This document shows positions 1 to 10,013 of a stretch of DNA of 64,000 bases, piece after piece (the stretch's first letter is position 1; every line of letters begins with the position of its first letter). The translations under genes were made by a program, and so were the position numbers. The stretch is taken from NCBI GenBank assembly GCA_002452815.1, contig DKFM01000023.1:202698-266697 (forward strand), in the 5' to 3' direction. The stretch comes from Rhodobacteraceae bacterium UBA6796 (GTDB lineage: Bacteria; Pseudomonadota; Alphaproteobacteria; Rhodobacterales; Rhodobacteraceae). Under the pieces are notes generated by a model. It did not search any database. It was not told the origin of the DNA and worked only from the letters and a program-made list of their open reading frames with translations.

Positions 1-23
1 GCGCCCGCTGCTGTGAAAGGCCC

Positions 24-40
24 CGGGCCCTTTTGGCCCG
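24..40 (-). terminator. Possible stem-loop after nrdF
   Basis: A 6-bp GC stem (positions 24-29 pair with 35-40) around a 5-nt loop lies five bases past the nrdF stop codon. On the minus strand it is followed by a C/T stretch and not by a clean U-tract, so termination here is only a possibility. No other feature is seen in bases 1-44. Confidence 0.35.
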
Positions 41-44
41 CGGC

Positions 45-3211
<3,167 letters not shown>

Positions 3212-3604
3212 AATCTGTCCAGTCCTTCTGTGACACGGGCGATGTCGGTGGGTGTTCCGGCCAGCTCGAAGCGGTAGAACACCGGCACCGCGCATTTGCG
3301 CGCGATGACATCCCCGGCGAGCGCGAAAAGCGCCCCGAAATTGCGATTGCCCGAGGCGATGACGCCGCGCAGATGGGCGCGTGTGTCCGGGTCGTTCAGG
3401 AACCGGATCACCTGGGGGTGGACCGCGCCGCGCCCCTGCCCGTCGGCATAGGTCGGCGTGATCAGAACGAAGGGCGCGCGGGGGGCGGGCATCGGCGCTG
3501 TGGGCGCGATCGGAATGCGATCGGCCGTCAGCCCCAGCGCGCGCACGAAGCGGTCGGTATTGCCCGAACGCGACGAGAAATAGACCAGCCCGCCCATAGC
3601 GGCC

Positions 3605-3826
3605 TCAGCTCAGCGCGCTGATCTTGTCCGGGCGGAACCCGGCCCAGTGGTCGTCACCCGCCATCACCACCGGAACCTGCCGGTAACCCAGTTCGGTCAC
3701 CCGCGCCAGCGCCGCGGCATCCTCGGTCAGGTCGATCAGATCGAAGGCAAGCCCACGGGCGGCCAGCGCGCGGGTGGTGGCCGTGCATTGCACGCAAGCG
3801 GGTTTGGAATAGACGGTAATGCTCAT
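3605..3826 (-). CDS. nrdH: Glutaredoxin-like NrdH redoxin
   Basis: This 73-aa protein is the dedicated electron donor of NrdEF. It has a glutaredoxin fold but is normally recycled by thioredoxin reductase. The redox motif is CVQC at residues 11-14, and the later VPVV stretch with cis-Pro is where the family has it. It is the first gene of nrdHIEF. The ribosome-binding sequence CAGGAG precedes the ATG and is itself flanked by GGTC/GACC, a short potential hairpin that would put the Shine-Dalgarno in its loop. Expression should be governed by the upstream cobalamin riboswitch. Confidence 0.93.
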   Translation of the reverse strand: MSITVYSKPACVQCTATTRALAARGLAFDLIDLTEDAAALARVTELGYRQVPVVMAGDDHWAGFRPDKISALS

Positions 3827-3913
3827 CCGGGGTCTCCTGACCTGTGCTCATGGGCGAAAGGATCGGAAACGAGGCACGCCGCGGCACGACCGGCCACGGC
3901 AGATACGACATCC

Positions 3914-3930
3914 CCGGACCCTCCGTCCGG
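3914..3930 (-). promoter_or_regulatory. Leader hairpin with GGAGG loop between riboswitch and nrdH
   Basis: On the minus strand CCGGAC and GTCCGG form a perfect 6-bp stem closing the loop GGAGG. It lies just 3' of the cobalamin riboswitch aptamer and about 90 nt before the nrdH start. It has no U-tract, so a simple terminator is unlikely; it may be part of the expression platform. Confidence 0.4.
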
Positions 3931-3940
3931 TTTCGTTTCT

Positions 3941-4110
3941 CATGTCCTGGCAGGTCTCCTGGCTCGCGGTTCGAACGCTCCGGCCCCCCTTCCCGACGCT
4001 GACGCGCCAGTGGATAACGGGCCTCGGCTTACCGCTCACAGTTGCGGGGGCAGCGCCGGTATCGCACCGGCTTCCCTTTTCACCCACGACGAGTCGCGGG
4101 CACCAAGACC
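3941..4110 (-). promoter_or_regulatory. Cobalamin riboswitch upstream of nrdHIEF
   Basis: Read on the minus strand, this leader contains the conserved blocks of the cobalamin aptamer in order: a GGTGCC start, GGGAAGCCGGTGCGATACCG, the core CGCTGCCCCCGCAACTGTGA, a CCACTG segment followed by GTCGGGAAGG, and the terminal B12 box AGCCAGGAGACCTGCC. In bacteria that also own a B12-dependent class II reductase, such a switch turns off the B12-independent enzyme when cobalamin is plentiful. Here it should repress nrdHIEF when adenosylcobalamin is present. The order of blocks is seen directly; ligand response and the exact expression platform are inferred. Confidence 0.93.
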
Positions 4111-4114
4111 ACAT

Positions 4115-4145
4115 GATATAGCAGGCCAATGCGACGCCTTGTCAA
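4115..4145 (-). promoter_or_regulatory. Sigma-70-type promoter of nrdHIEF, possible NrdR site
   Basis: On the minus strand a perfect TTGACA (-35, bases 4140-4145) is followed 19 nt later by TATATC (-10, 4115-4120), so transcription would begin at about 4108, exactly where the riboswitch starts. The -10 lies inside CTATATCATGTGG, which resembles the CTATAT core of NrdR boxes. A weaker similar 16-mer overlaps the -35 (4140-4155), centre-to-centre 30 bp away. The promoter is convincing; the NrdR sites are tentative. Confidence 0.7.
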
Positions 4146-4172
4146 CATCTGGTTGGCGCATTCGGCAAACAA

Positions 4173-4213
4173 GCGGCGGGGATCGCCGCAGGCAGGGGCG
4201 GCCACCGCCCTGC
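4173..4213 (-). terminator. Two GC-rich stem-loops after the TetR gene
   Basis: Bases 4173-4178 pair with 4184-4189 (GCGGCG/CGCCGC), and GCAGGGGCGG at 4192-4201 pairs with CCGCCCTGC ending at 4213, with one bulge. They lie between the TetR stop codon and the nrd promoter. There is no U-tract, so a terminator role is suggested only by position. Confidence 0.35.
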
Positions 4214-4255
4214 GAACACTGCAGGGCTGCGTGGTGCGGGCCGTCGGGGTGCGGG

Positions 4256-4897
4256 TCAAACGCCGCTCGACAGCCCCGCCATCAAGGTTGCCACCACCCC
4301 CGAGGTGACGGCATCGCGGCTCAACTGGCCCGTGGGCTCGTACCAGCGCCCGATCCAGTTCAGCGCGCCGGTCAGGGTGAAGGTGACGATCCGCGCGTCG
4401 CCCGCGCGCAATGACCCGTCATCCATGCCCGCCTGCACCAGCCCGCGCATCACATCGTCGATATGGCGCTTGAGCTTGCGGAACTCCTTGCGGCTCGGTT
4501 CGGCCAGATCGGTATCGGCGGTGCGCGTCACGCAGCGGCAGAAATCCTGCGTCATCGCAAAGGCATAGCCGGTCATCGCCGCCTCCAGCCGATCCCGCCC
4601 CAAGCGCTTGTCCTGCGGCAGGGCCGCGATCGCTTCCAGAATGATCTCCAGCCCCCGTTTGACGCAATCGAACAGGATCTCGTCCTTGTTCCGGGCGTAA
4701 TGATAGATCGTGGGCTTGGTCACCCCCAGCCGGGCGGCCACATCGTCCAGCGAGGCCGCACGAAAGCCCTTTTCGTTGAAGGCGCTCACCGCAGCCGCCA
4801 GCACGGCCTCGCGCTTGACCTCGCGGTTGCGCCGGCGATCCCCCGGAACAGGCTCTGCCTGGTCGGGGCGCACGGCCTTGATCGGTGTCTTTGCCAT
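4256..4897 (-). CDS. TetR/AcrR-family transcriptional regulator
   Basis: This 213-aa protein has a typical TetR N-terminus: after a charged lead, residues about 25-75 form the DNA-binding region with the helix-turn-helix DDVAARLGVTKPTIYHYARNK. The C-terminal half is a helical ligand-binding and dimer domain with no obvious signature. It is divergent from the importer/beta-oxidation operon, and the intergenic region has two palindromes, so repression of that operon until an acyl-CoA ligand is bound is the natural guess by analogy with FadR/PsrA/KstR-type TetR proteins. The ligand cannot be read from the sequence. Confidence 0.9.
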   Translation of the reverse strand: MAKTPIKAVRPDQAEPVPGDRRRNREVKREAVLAAAVSAFNEKGFRAASLDDVAARLGVTKPTIYHYARNKDEILFDCVKRGLEIILEAIAALPQDKRLGRDRLEAAMTGYAFAMTQDFCRCVTRTADTDLAEPSRKEFRKLKRHIDDVMRGLVQAGMDDGSLRAGDARIVTFTLTGALNWIGRWYEPTGQLSRDAVTSGVVATLMAGLSSGV

Positions 4898-4934
4898 TTT
4901 CCGTGTGCGCCTTCATTTCGCAAAAATTTCTGTT

Positions 4935-4958
4935 GAAACGTTTCTATACTCGTGAGTA
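4935..4958. promoter_or_regulatory. Two adjacent palindromes, candidate TetR operator
   Basis: GAAACGTTTC (4935-4944) is a perfect 10-bp palindrome. Three bases later TACTCGTGAGTA (4947-4958) is an inverted repeat TACTC/GAGTA with a 2-bp spacer. They lie 37 bp upstream of the TetR start codon, in the divergent region. The rest of the 270-bp gap up to 5167 holds two tiny start codons with strong ribosome-binding sites and no clear extra promoter. Confidence 0.5.
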
Positions 4959-5130
4959 AGTTTAGAGCAACAGAAACCCGAGACCGCCAGGGGGAGGAAA
5001 CGAATGGCGCCGCGGATCTGTGCATAAGGGAGCAGGGTTTTCCATTTTATATCATGTGGTTGCCGGTTTAACGCCAGCCACGAATCGGTTCGGTTGAACC
5101 TGGAAGACCCAACAAGGGAGGAAGGCCGTC

Positions 5131-5175
5131 ATGGCGCAGAAATGCGAAATGGGGGGTGGGTTCGATCATGCCTGA
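5131..5175 (+). other. Tiny leader reading frame overlapping the ATPase start
   Basis: AGGGAGGAAGG is followed by ATG at 5131 and a 14-codon frame that ends in TGA at 5173-5175, overlapping the ATG (5168) of the ABC ATPase gene. A second tiny frame of 7 codons (5004-5027) also follows a strong GGGGAGGAA. The 14-codon frame contains a run of six G (5151-5156); loss of one G would fuse it in frame to the ATPase. It could be a leader peptide with translational coupling, a slippage site, a sequencing indel, or chance. Confidence 0.3.
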
Positions 5176-5995
5176 GGCAAGGGGCGCCACCCTGGAAGTC
5201 GACAATGTCACGCTGGCCTTCGGCGGGCTGAAAGTGCTGCGCGGCGTGTCCTTTGCGGCGCAGGCCGGGTCGGTCACCGCGCTGATCGGACCGAACGGTG
5301 CGGGCAAGACATCCATGTTCAACTGCATCTCCGGATTTTACCGCCCCTCTGCGGGCACCGTGCGTCTGGACGGGCAGGATATCAGCCGCGTCAAGGCCTC
5401 GTCGAGGGCCGCACTCGGCATGGCGCGCAGCTTTCAGAACATCGCCCTGTTCCGGGGCATGACCGTGCTCGACAATATCAAGCTCGGGCGGCATGCGCAT
5501 CTGCGCACCAACCTGTTGCAGGGGTTGCTGCATCTGGGTCCGGCCGCGCGTGAAGAAGAGGCGCTGCGCGCCGAGATCGAGCGCAAGATCATCGACTTCC
5601 TGGAAATCGACCACATCCGCAACAAGCCGGTCGCGATGCTGTCCTACGGGTTGCAAAAACGCGTCGAACTGGCCCGCGCGCTGGCGATGCAGCCGCGCAT
5701 CCTGCTGCTGGACGAGCCGGTGGCCGGGATGAACCGCGAAGAGACCGAAGACATGGCCCGCTTCATCCTGGACGTGAAGGACGAATGGGGCGTCACCATC
5801 CTGATGGTCGAACACGACATGGGGCTGGTGATGGATATTTCCGATCATGTCGCGGTGCTGAATTTCGGCGCCAAGATCGCCGAGGGCCGCCCCGAAGAGG
5901 TGCAAAACGACCCCCATGTCGCCGAAGCCTATCTGGGCAGCGGCGATCCGGCCGCGCTGATGCGCCGCCTGCACGCCGAGGAGAGTGCCGCATGA
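5168..5995 (+). CDS. Branched-chain-type ABC importer ATPase (LivG-like)
   Basis: One of two nucleotide-binding subunits of a HAAT-type importer, acting at the inner face of the membrane. Visible motifs are Walker A GPNGAGKTS (about residues 41-49), an ABC signature in the variant form LSYGLQKR, Walker B ILLLDEPVAGMN and the switch histidine in VEHDMG. The protein is 275 aa from ATG 5168, which is preceded by a G-rich ribosome-binding stretch; an in-frame GTG at 5156 is an alternative. It overlaps the next permease gene by 4 nt (ATGA). It heads an operon that continues to 16284 with acyl-CoA enzymes, so the imported substrate is probably a carboxylic acid and not an amino acid. Confidence 0.9.
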   Translation: MPEARGATLEVDNVTLAFGGLKVLRGVSFAAQAGSVTALIGPNGAGKTSMFNCISGFYRPSAGTVRLDGQDISRVKASSRAALGMARSFQNIALFRGMTVLDNIKLGRHAHLRTNLLQGLLHLGPAAREEEALRAEIERKIIDFLEIDHIRNKPVAMLSYGLQKRVELARALAMQPRILLLDEPVAGMNREETEDMARFILDVKDEWGVTILMVEHDMGLVMDISDHVAVLNFGAKIAEGRPEEVQNDPHVAEAYLGSGDPAALMRRLHAEESAA

Positions 5996-6876
5996 GCGAC
6001 GATCTGCTGTTCTTCACCGAGGTCACGCTGGCGGGCCTGGGCTCTGGCGCGTTGCTGGCGCTGACCGCGCTGTCCTTCGTGCTGATCTACAAGGCGACGC
6101 GGGTCATCAACCTGGCCGTGGGCGAAACGCTGATGCTGGGCGGCTATCTGTTCCTGGCTTTCGCGGCCGGAATGGGGCTGCCGGTCTGGGCCGCGCTGCC
6201 GCTGGCCATCGCGGGCGGCGGTGTTCTGGGCGCCATCGTCGAACGCGGGCTGATCCGGCCGATGCTGGGCAAAAGCCCGATCTCGGTCTTCATGGTCACG
6301 GTCGGGCTCGGCTCGGTCCTTGTCGGCCTGGTCGAGATGCTGTGGGGCACCGATCCGCGCACCCTGCCCGGCTTCATCGCCAATACCCCGGTGTTCATCG
6401 GCGAGGCCTATGTCTCGCGCAAGATCGTGGTCGCGTTCATCGCGGCGGCGCTGGTGATCGGCGTGTTTCTGGCGCTGTTCCGGTTCTGGCGCGGGGGCGT
6501 TGCGCTGCGGGCCACCGCCTCGGATCAGGCCGCGGCCTATTCCTGCGGCATCAACGTGCCGGGCGTGTTCTCCATCGCCTGGATCATCGGCTGCGCCACC
6601 GCGGCGGGAACCGGCGTTCTGTTAGGCGCGATCGGGGGGATTTCGCCCTCGATGGGGATCTTCGGCCTGTCGGCGCTGGTGGTGGTGATCGTGGGCGGGC
6701 TCGACTCGATCCTCGGCGCGCTGATCGGCGGGCTCGGGCTGGGGCTGATCCAGGCCTGGACCGGGTCTTACCTGGGCGGGGAATACCAGTCCGTCGTCAC
6801 CTTCGGCCTGCTGATCGTGACCCTTGTCATCCGGCCCTACGGCCTGTTCGGAACCCATGAGATCGAGCGACTGTAA
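5992..6876 (+). CDS. Branched-chain-type ABC importer permease (LivH-like)
   Basis: This 294-aa integral membrane protein forms half of the transmembrane channel. It has about eight hydrophobic helices and the LivH-type features: a GLGSGALLALTALSFVLIYK start, the VINLAVGETLMLGGY loop, and the C-terminal VVIVGGLDSILGALIGGL that contacts the ATPase. Its ATG overlaps the stop of the preceding ATPase gene, and its TAA shares one base with the ATG of the second permease, so the three are translationally coupled. Substrate is not evident from the permease itself. Confidence 0.9.
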   Translation: MSDDLLFFTEVTLAGLGSGALLALTALSFVLIYKATRVINLAVGETLMLGGYLFLAFAAGMGLPVWAALPLAIAGGGVLGAIVERGLIRPMLGKSPISVFMVTVGLGSVLVGLVEMLWGTDPRTLPGFIANTPVFIGEAYVSRKIVVAFIAAALVIGVFLALFRFWRGGVALRATASDQAAAYSCGINVPGVFSIAWIIGCATAAGTGVLLGAIGGISPSMGIFGLSALVVVIVGGLDSILGALIGGLGLGLIQAWTGSYLGGEYQSVVTFGLLIVTLVIRPYGLFGTHEIERL

Positions 6877-7919
6877 TGATCATTGGAACTGCGAAAGAAA
6901 CCTATCGCGCCGATGAGGCCCTGCTGACGACGCGCCCGCAACAGGTGTGGATGGCGGTCTTGCTGGCCGGGCTGGCGGTGCTGCCCTTCACCTTCAACGC
7001 CTACTGGACCTATCTGGCCTGTCTGGTGCTGATAAATGTGATCGCGGCGACCGGGCTGAACGTTCTGACCGGCTTCACCGGGCTTGTCAGCCTGGGGCAC
7101 GCGGCGTTCATGGCGATCGGCGCCTATACGGTGGCCTGGCTCGAACGCGACATCGGCACGCCGCTCTTGCTCAACCTGTTGGCGGGCGGGTTGCTGGCGG
7201 CCGGGATCGGCGTGATCGTCGGCCTGCCGAGCCTGCGGGTCAAGGGGCTCTATCTGGCGATCGCCACGATTGCGGCCTCGTTCATCCTGCATTTCGTCTT
7301 TGTCGAATGGACCGCAGTCACCGGCGGCAGCGCGGGTATCAGCCTGCAGCCGGGCACGGTCTTCGGGGTCGCGCTTGTGGACTATACCCAGCTTTACTGG
7401 CTGATCATGCCGATCTGCGTGCTGATGGTGACGGGGGCGGCCAACCTGTTTCGCAACCGCATCGGGCGCGCCTTCATCGCGATCCGCGACCGCGACATCT
7501 CGGCCGAGGTGCTGGGCATTCCGATCCTGCGCTACAAGCTGATGAGCTTTGCGCTGGCGTCGTTCTACGCCGGGGTCGCGGGGGGCTTGTGGGCCTATTT
7601 CTTCCGCGTCGTCACGCCCGAAAGCTTCCCTCTGCTGACCTCGATCTTCCTTTTGGCGGCGGTGATCGTGGGCGGCATGGGCACGATCCTGGGCGGGGTG
7701 ATCGGCGCGCTGTTCATGACGCTGGTGCCCGAACTGCTGCGCTTCGGCGTCGAATTGCTGGGTCCGGTCATCCCCAACGCCGGGCTGATCCTGTCGCCCG
7801 TGCGCACCATCGTCTTCGGCGCGCTGATCGTGGGCTTTCTGGTGTTCGAGCCGCAGGGCCTGACCGAGATCGTCCAGCGCATCCGCCGCTTCTTCCGGCT
7901 CTGGCCATTCCGCACCTGA
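6876..7919 (+). CDS. Branched-chain-type ABC importer permease (LivM-like)
   Basis: The second channel subunit, 347 aa, pairs with the LivH-like protein upstream. It starts on the last base of the preceding stop codon. LivM hallmarks are the GLNVLTGFTGLVSLGHAAFMAIGAY region (about residues 58-82), GLPSLRVKGLYLAIATIAAS, and the late loop VIVGGMGTILGGVIGALFM. About nine membrane segments are apparent. The 67-bp gap that follows separates it from the binding-protein gene. Confidence 0.9.
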   Translation: MIIGTAKETYRADEALLTTRPQQVWMAVLLAGLAVLPFTFNAYWTYLACLVLINVIAATGLNVLTGFTGLVSLGHAAFMAIGAYTVAWLERDIGTPLLLNLLAGGLLAAGIGVIVGLPSLRVKGLYLAIATIAASFILHFVFVEWTAVTGGSAGISLQPGTVFGVALVDYTQLYWLIMPICVLMVTGAANLFRNRIGRAFIAIRDRDISAEVLGIPILRYKLMSFALASFYAGVAGGLWAYFFRVVTPESFPLLTSIFLLAAVIVGGMGTILGGVIGALFMTLVPELLRFGVELLGPVIPNAGLILSPVRTIVFGALIVGFLVFEPQGLTEIVQRIRRFFRLWPFRT

Positions 7920-7986
7920 GCCATCCCCGCATTCCGGCCGCACCCGGCCGACAACGCATCCGTGTCGCATTCTGGGAGGAAAACGC

Positions 7987-9174
7987 ATGACTACGGTTTC
8001 ACGTCGAAATCTGCTGCAACTGATGGGCGCCACGGCGCTGTCTGCAGGCGTTCTGGGAGGAAGCGCCCTGCAGGTCCGCGCCGAGGCGGGCGAACTGGTC
8101 ATCGGCGGTTCGCTGCCGCTGACCGGGGTCTTCGCCTTCGCCGGCATCGCCATCGAGCGCGGCATCCAGGACTACATCAAGATCGTCAACGACGCGGGCG
8201 GGATCGCCGGGCGTCAGGTGCGGCTGGCCTATGAGGATACCGGCTACAAGCCCGACACCTCGGTCGCGGTGTTCAACAAGCTGACCAGCCAGAACGATCT
8301 GAACCTCTATTACGGCGACTCGACCGCCTTCGCCAAGACCATCGCCCCCGAGTTGCAGCGCGGCGGCAAGATCCTGATGGGCGGTGCGTCCTTCGCCTCG
8401 GAACTCAACGACCCCGAGGCTTACCCGAACCTGTTCATGGCCGGCCCGGATTATTCCGAGATGATCTCGATCCTGATGGAATACATCGCCGCCGAGAAGC
8501 CCGGCGCCAAGGTGGTGCTGGTCAATTCCGACAGCGAATTCGGCCGTGATCCGATTGAATCGTCGCGCAAGAAGGCCGCCGATCTGGGGCTGGAAATCGC
8601 CGCCGAAATCATCACGCCGCCGACCGCCGTCGATGTCTCGACCGAGGTTCTGAAACTGCGCCGCGCGCGGCCCGACTATGTGATCTTCCACGGCTACATT
8701 CTGGCCCCGCTGCCCGAATTCATGAGCCAGGCCAAGCAGATGGGCCTCGACACCAAGTTCATGGGCACGTTCTGGAGCATGGACAGCTCGATCTGGGCGG
8801 ATGTGGGCGAGACGGCCGACGGCTTCATGGGTGTGATGCCCTATCGCTATTACTACGACGACGAACCCGCGCCGATGCTCGACACGATCCGCCAGATGCG
8901 CCCCGAGTATCAGGCCACCGGCTATACCCAGGGCATGATCACCGCGATGGTCTTGCTGGAATCGGCCCGGCGGGTGATCGAGGCCGGGCAGGAAATGACC
9001 GCGCCCGCGCTGAAGGCCGCGATGAACACGATCACCGATTTCGACACCGGCGGGCTGATCGGCGTTCCGATCTCTATCCCCGGCAACTCGATCCCGGTCG
9101 GGCGGGTCTATCAATACAGCGCCGCCGAGCAGAAGATGCTGCCGGTGTCCGACTGGATCAAGGTCGGGGGCTGA
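7987..9174 (+). CDS. Periplasmic substrate-binding protein of the importer, Tat-exported
   Basis: The 395-aa protein delivers the ligand to the permease pair. It begins with a twin-arginine signal (SRRNLLQLMGATALSAG, cut after about residue 30), followed by GELVIGGSLPLTGVFAFAG, the opening of LivJ/AmiC-like type I binding proteins. A GGAGG ribosome-binding site lies close before the ATG. Tat export implies that it folds before secretion. In this operon context the ligand is likely an aromatic, branched or long-chain acid that the following ligase activates; that is inference. Confidence 0.88.
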   Translation: MTTVSRRNLLQLMGATALSAGVLGGSALQVRAEAGELVIGGSLPLTGVFAFAGIAIERGIQDYIKIVNDAGGIAGRQVRLAYEDTGYKPDTSVAVFNKLTSQNDLNLYYGDSTAFAKTIAPELQRGGKILMGGASFASELNDPEAYPNLFMAGPDYSEMISILMEYIAAEKPGAKVVLVNSDSEFGRDPIESSRKKAADLGLEIAAEIITPPTAVDVSTEVLKLRRARPDYVIFHGYILAPLPEFMSQAKQMGLDTKFMGTFWSMDSSIWADVGETADGFMGVMPYRYYYDDEPAPMLDTIRQMRPEYQATGYTQGMITAMVLLESARRVIEAGQEMTAPALKAAMNTITDFDTGGLIGVPISIPGNSIPVGRVYQYSAAEQKMLPVSDWIKVGG

Positions 9175-9177
9175 TCT

Positions 9178-10002
9178 ATGGCGCAGGGCCAAGACGCATC
9201 CGACCCGATCCTTCAGGTCGAGAATATCGAAGTGATCTACAACAAGGCGGTGCAGGCCCTGCGCGGCCTGTCCCTGTCGGTCCCGAAAGGCAAGGTGGTG
9301 ACGTTGCTCGGCTCCAACGGGGCGGGCAAATCCACCACGCTCAAGGCGATCTCGGGGCTTCTGGGGCTTGAGGACGGCGCCCTGAGCGCCGGGCGTATCC
9401 TGTTCGACGGGCAGGATATTTCCCGGATGCGCCCGCACGATCTGGTGCGGGCGGGGCTGTTTCACATCATGGAGGGGCGGCGCATCTTCGAGGATCTGAC
9501 GGTCGAGGAAAACCTGACCGCCGCCACCTTTGCGCTGTCGGGGCGCGGCGTCGCGCGCACGCCCTTCGATCTGGTCTATGACTATTTCCCGCGGCTGCAC
9601 GAACGCCGCCACCAGCGCGCGGGCTACATGTCGGGGGGCGAACAGCAGATGCTGGCCATCGGCCGCGCGCTGATCGCCCAGCCCAAGCTGATCCTGCTTG
9701 ACGAGCCTTCGCTCGGGCTGTCGCCACTGCTGGTGGAAGAGATCTTCACCATCATCGGGCGGATCAACCGCCAGACCGGCGTGTCGATGCTTCTGGTCGA
9801 ACAGAATGCCAATGTCGCCATGGCCATCGCGCATTACGGCTACATCATGGAAACCGGGAAGATCCAGCTCGACGGGCCGACCGAAAAGCTGATGCACGAC
9901 CAGGACGTGCGCGAATTCTACCTCGGCCATGGTGGCCACGGCGGCGAAAAATCCTATCGCAACATCAAGCATTACAAGCGCCGCAAGCGCTGGCTGTCCT
10001 GA
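9178..10002 (+). CDS. Branched-chain-type ABC importer ATPase (LivF-like)
   Basis: The second nucleotide-binding subunit, 274 aa, with Walker A GSNGAGKST, signature MSGGEQQM, Walker B LILLDEPSLGLSP and H-loop VEQNAN. Compared with the usual LivF of about 235 aa it carries an N-terminal extension and a basic C-terminal tail (KHYKRRKRWLS). Such long LivF forms are typical of importers encoded next to an AMP-forming ligase, which is what follows here 11 nt downstream. Confidence 0.9.
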   Translation: MAQGQDASDPILQVENIEVIYNKAVQALRGLSLSVPKGKVVTLLGSNGAGKSTTLKAISGLLGLEDGALSAGRILFDGQDISRMRPHDLVRAGLFHIMEGRRIFEDLTVEENLTAATFALSGRGVARTPFDLVYDYFPRLHERRHQRAGYMSGGEQQMLAIGRALIAQPKLILLDEPSLGLSPLLVEEIFTIIGRINRQTGVSMLLVEQNANVAMAIAHYGYIMETGKIQLDGPTEKLMHDQDVREFYLGHGGHGGEKSYRNIKHYKRRKRWLS

Positions 10003-10013
10003 GAGAGACCGCA

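Noticed and set aside
3848-4129. Minus-strand 93-codon frame across the nrd leader
   Set aside because: It coincides with the cobalamin riboswitch, whose RNA conservation explains the sequence; no ribosome-binding site.
4110-5060. The 13-mer TATATCATGTGGT shared by the nrd promoter (minus) and the region before the first ABC gene (5048, plus)
   Set aside because: Two 13-mers matching once in 64 kb on either strand is within chance expectation, and the second copy has no matching -35.
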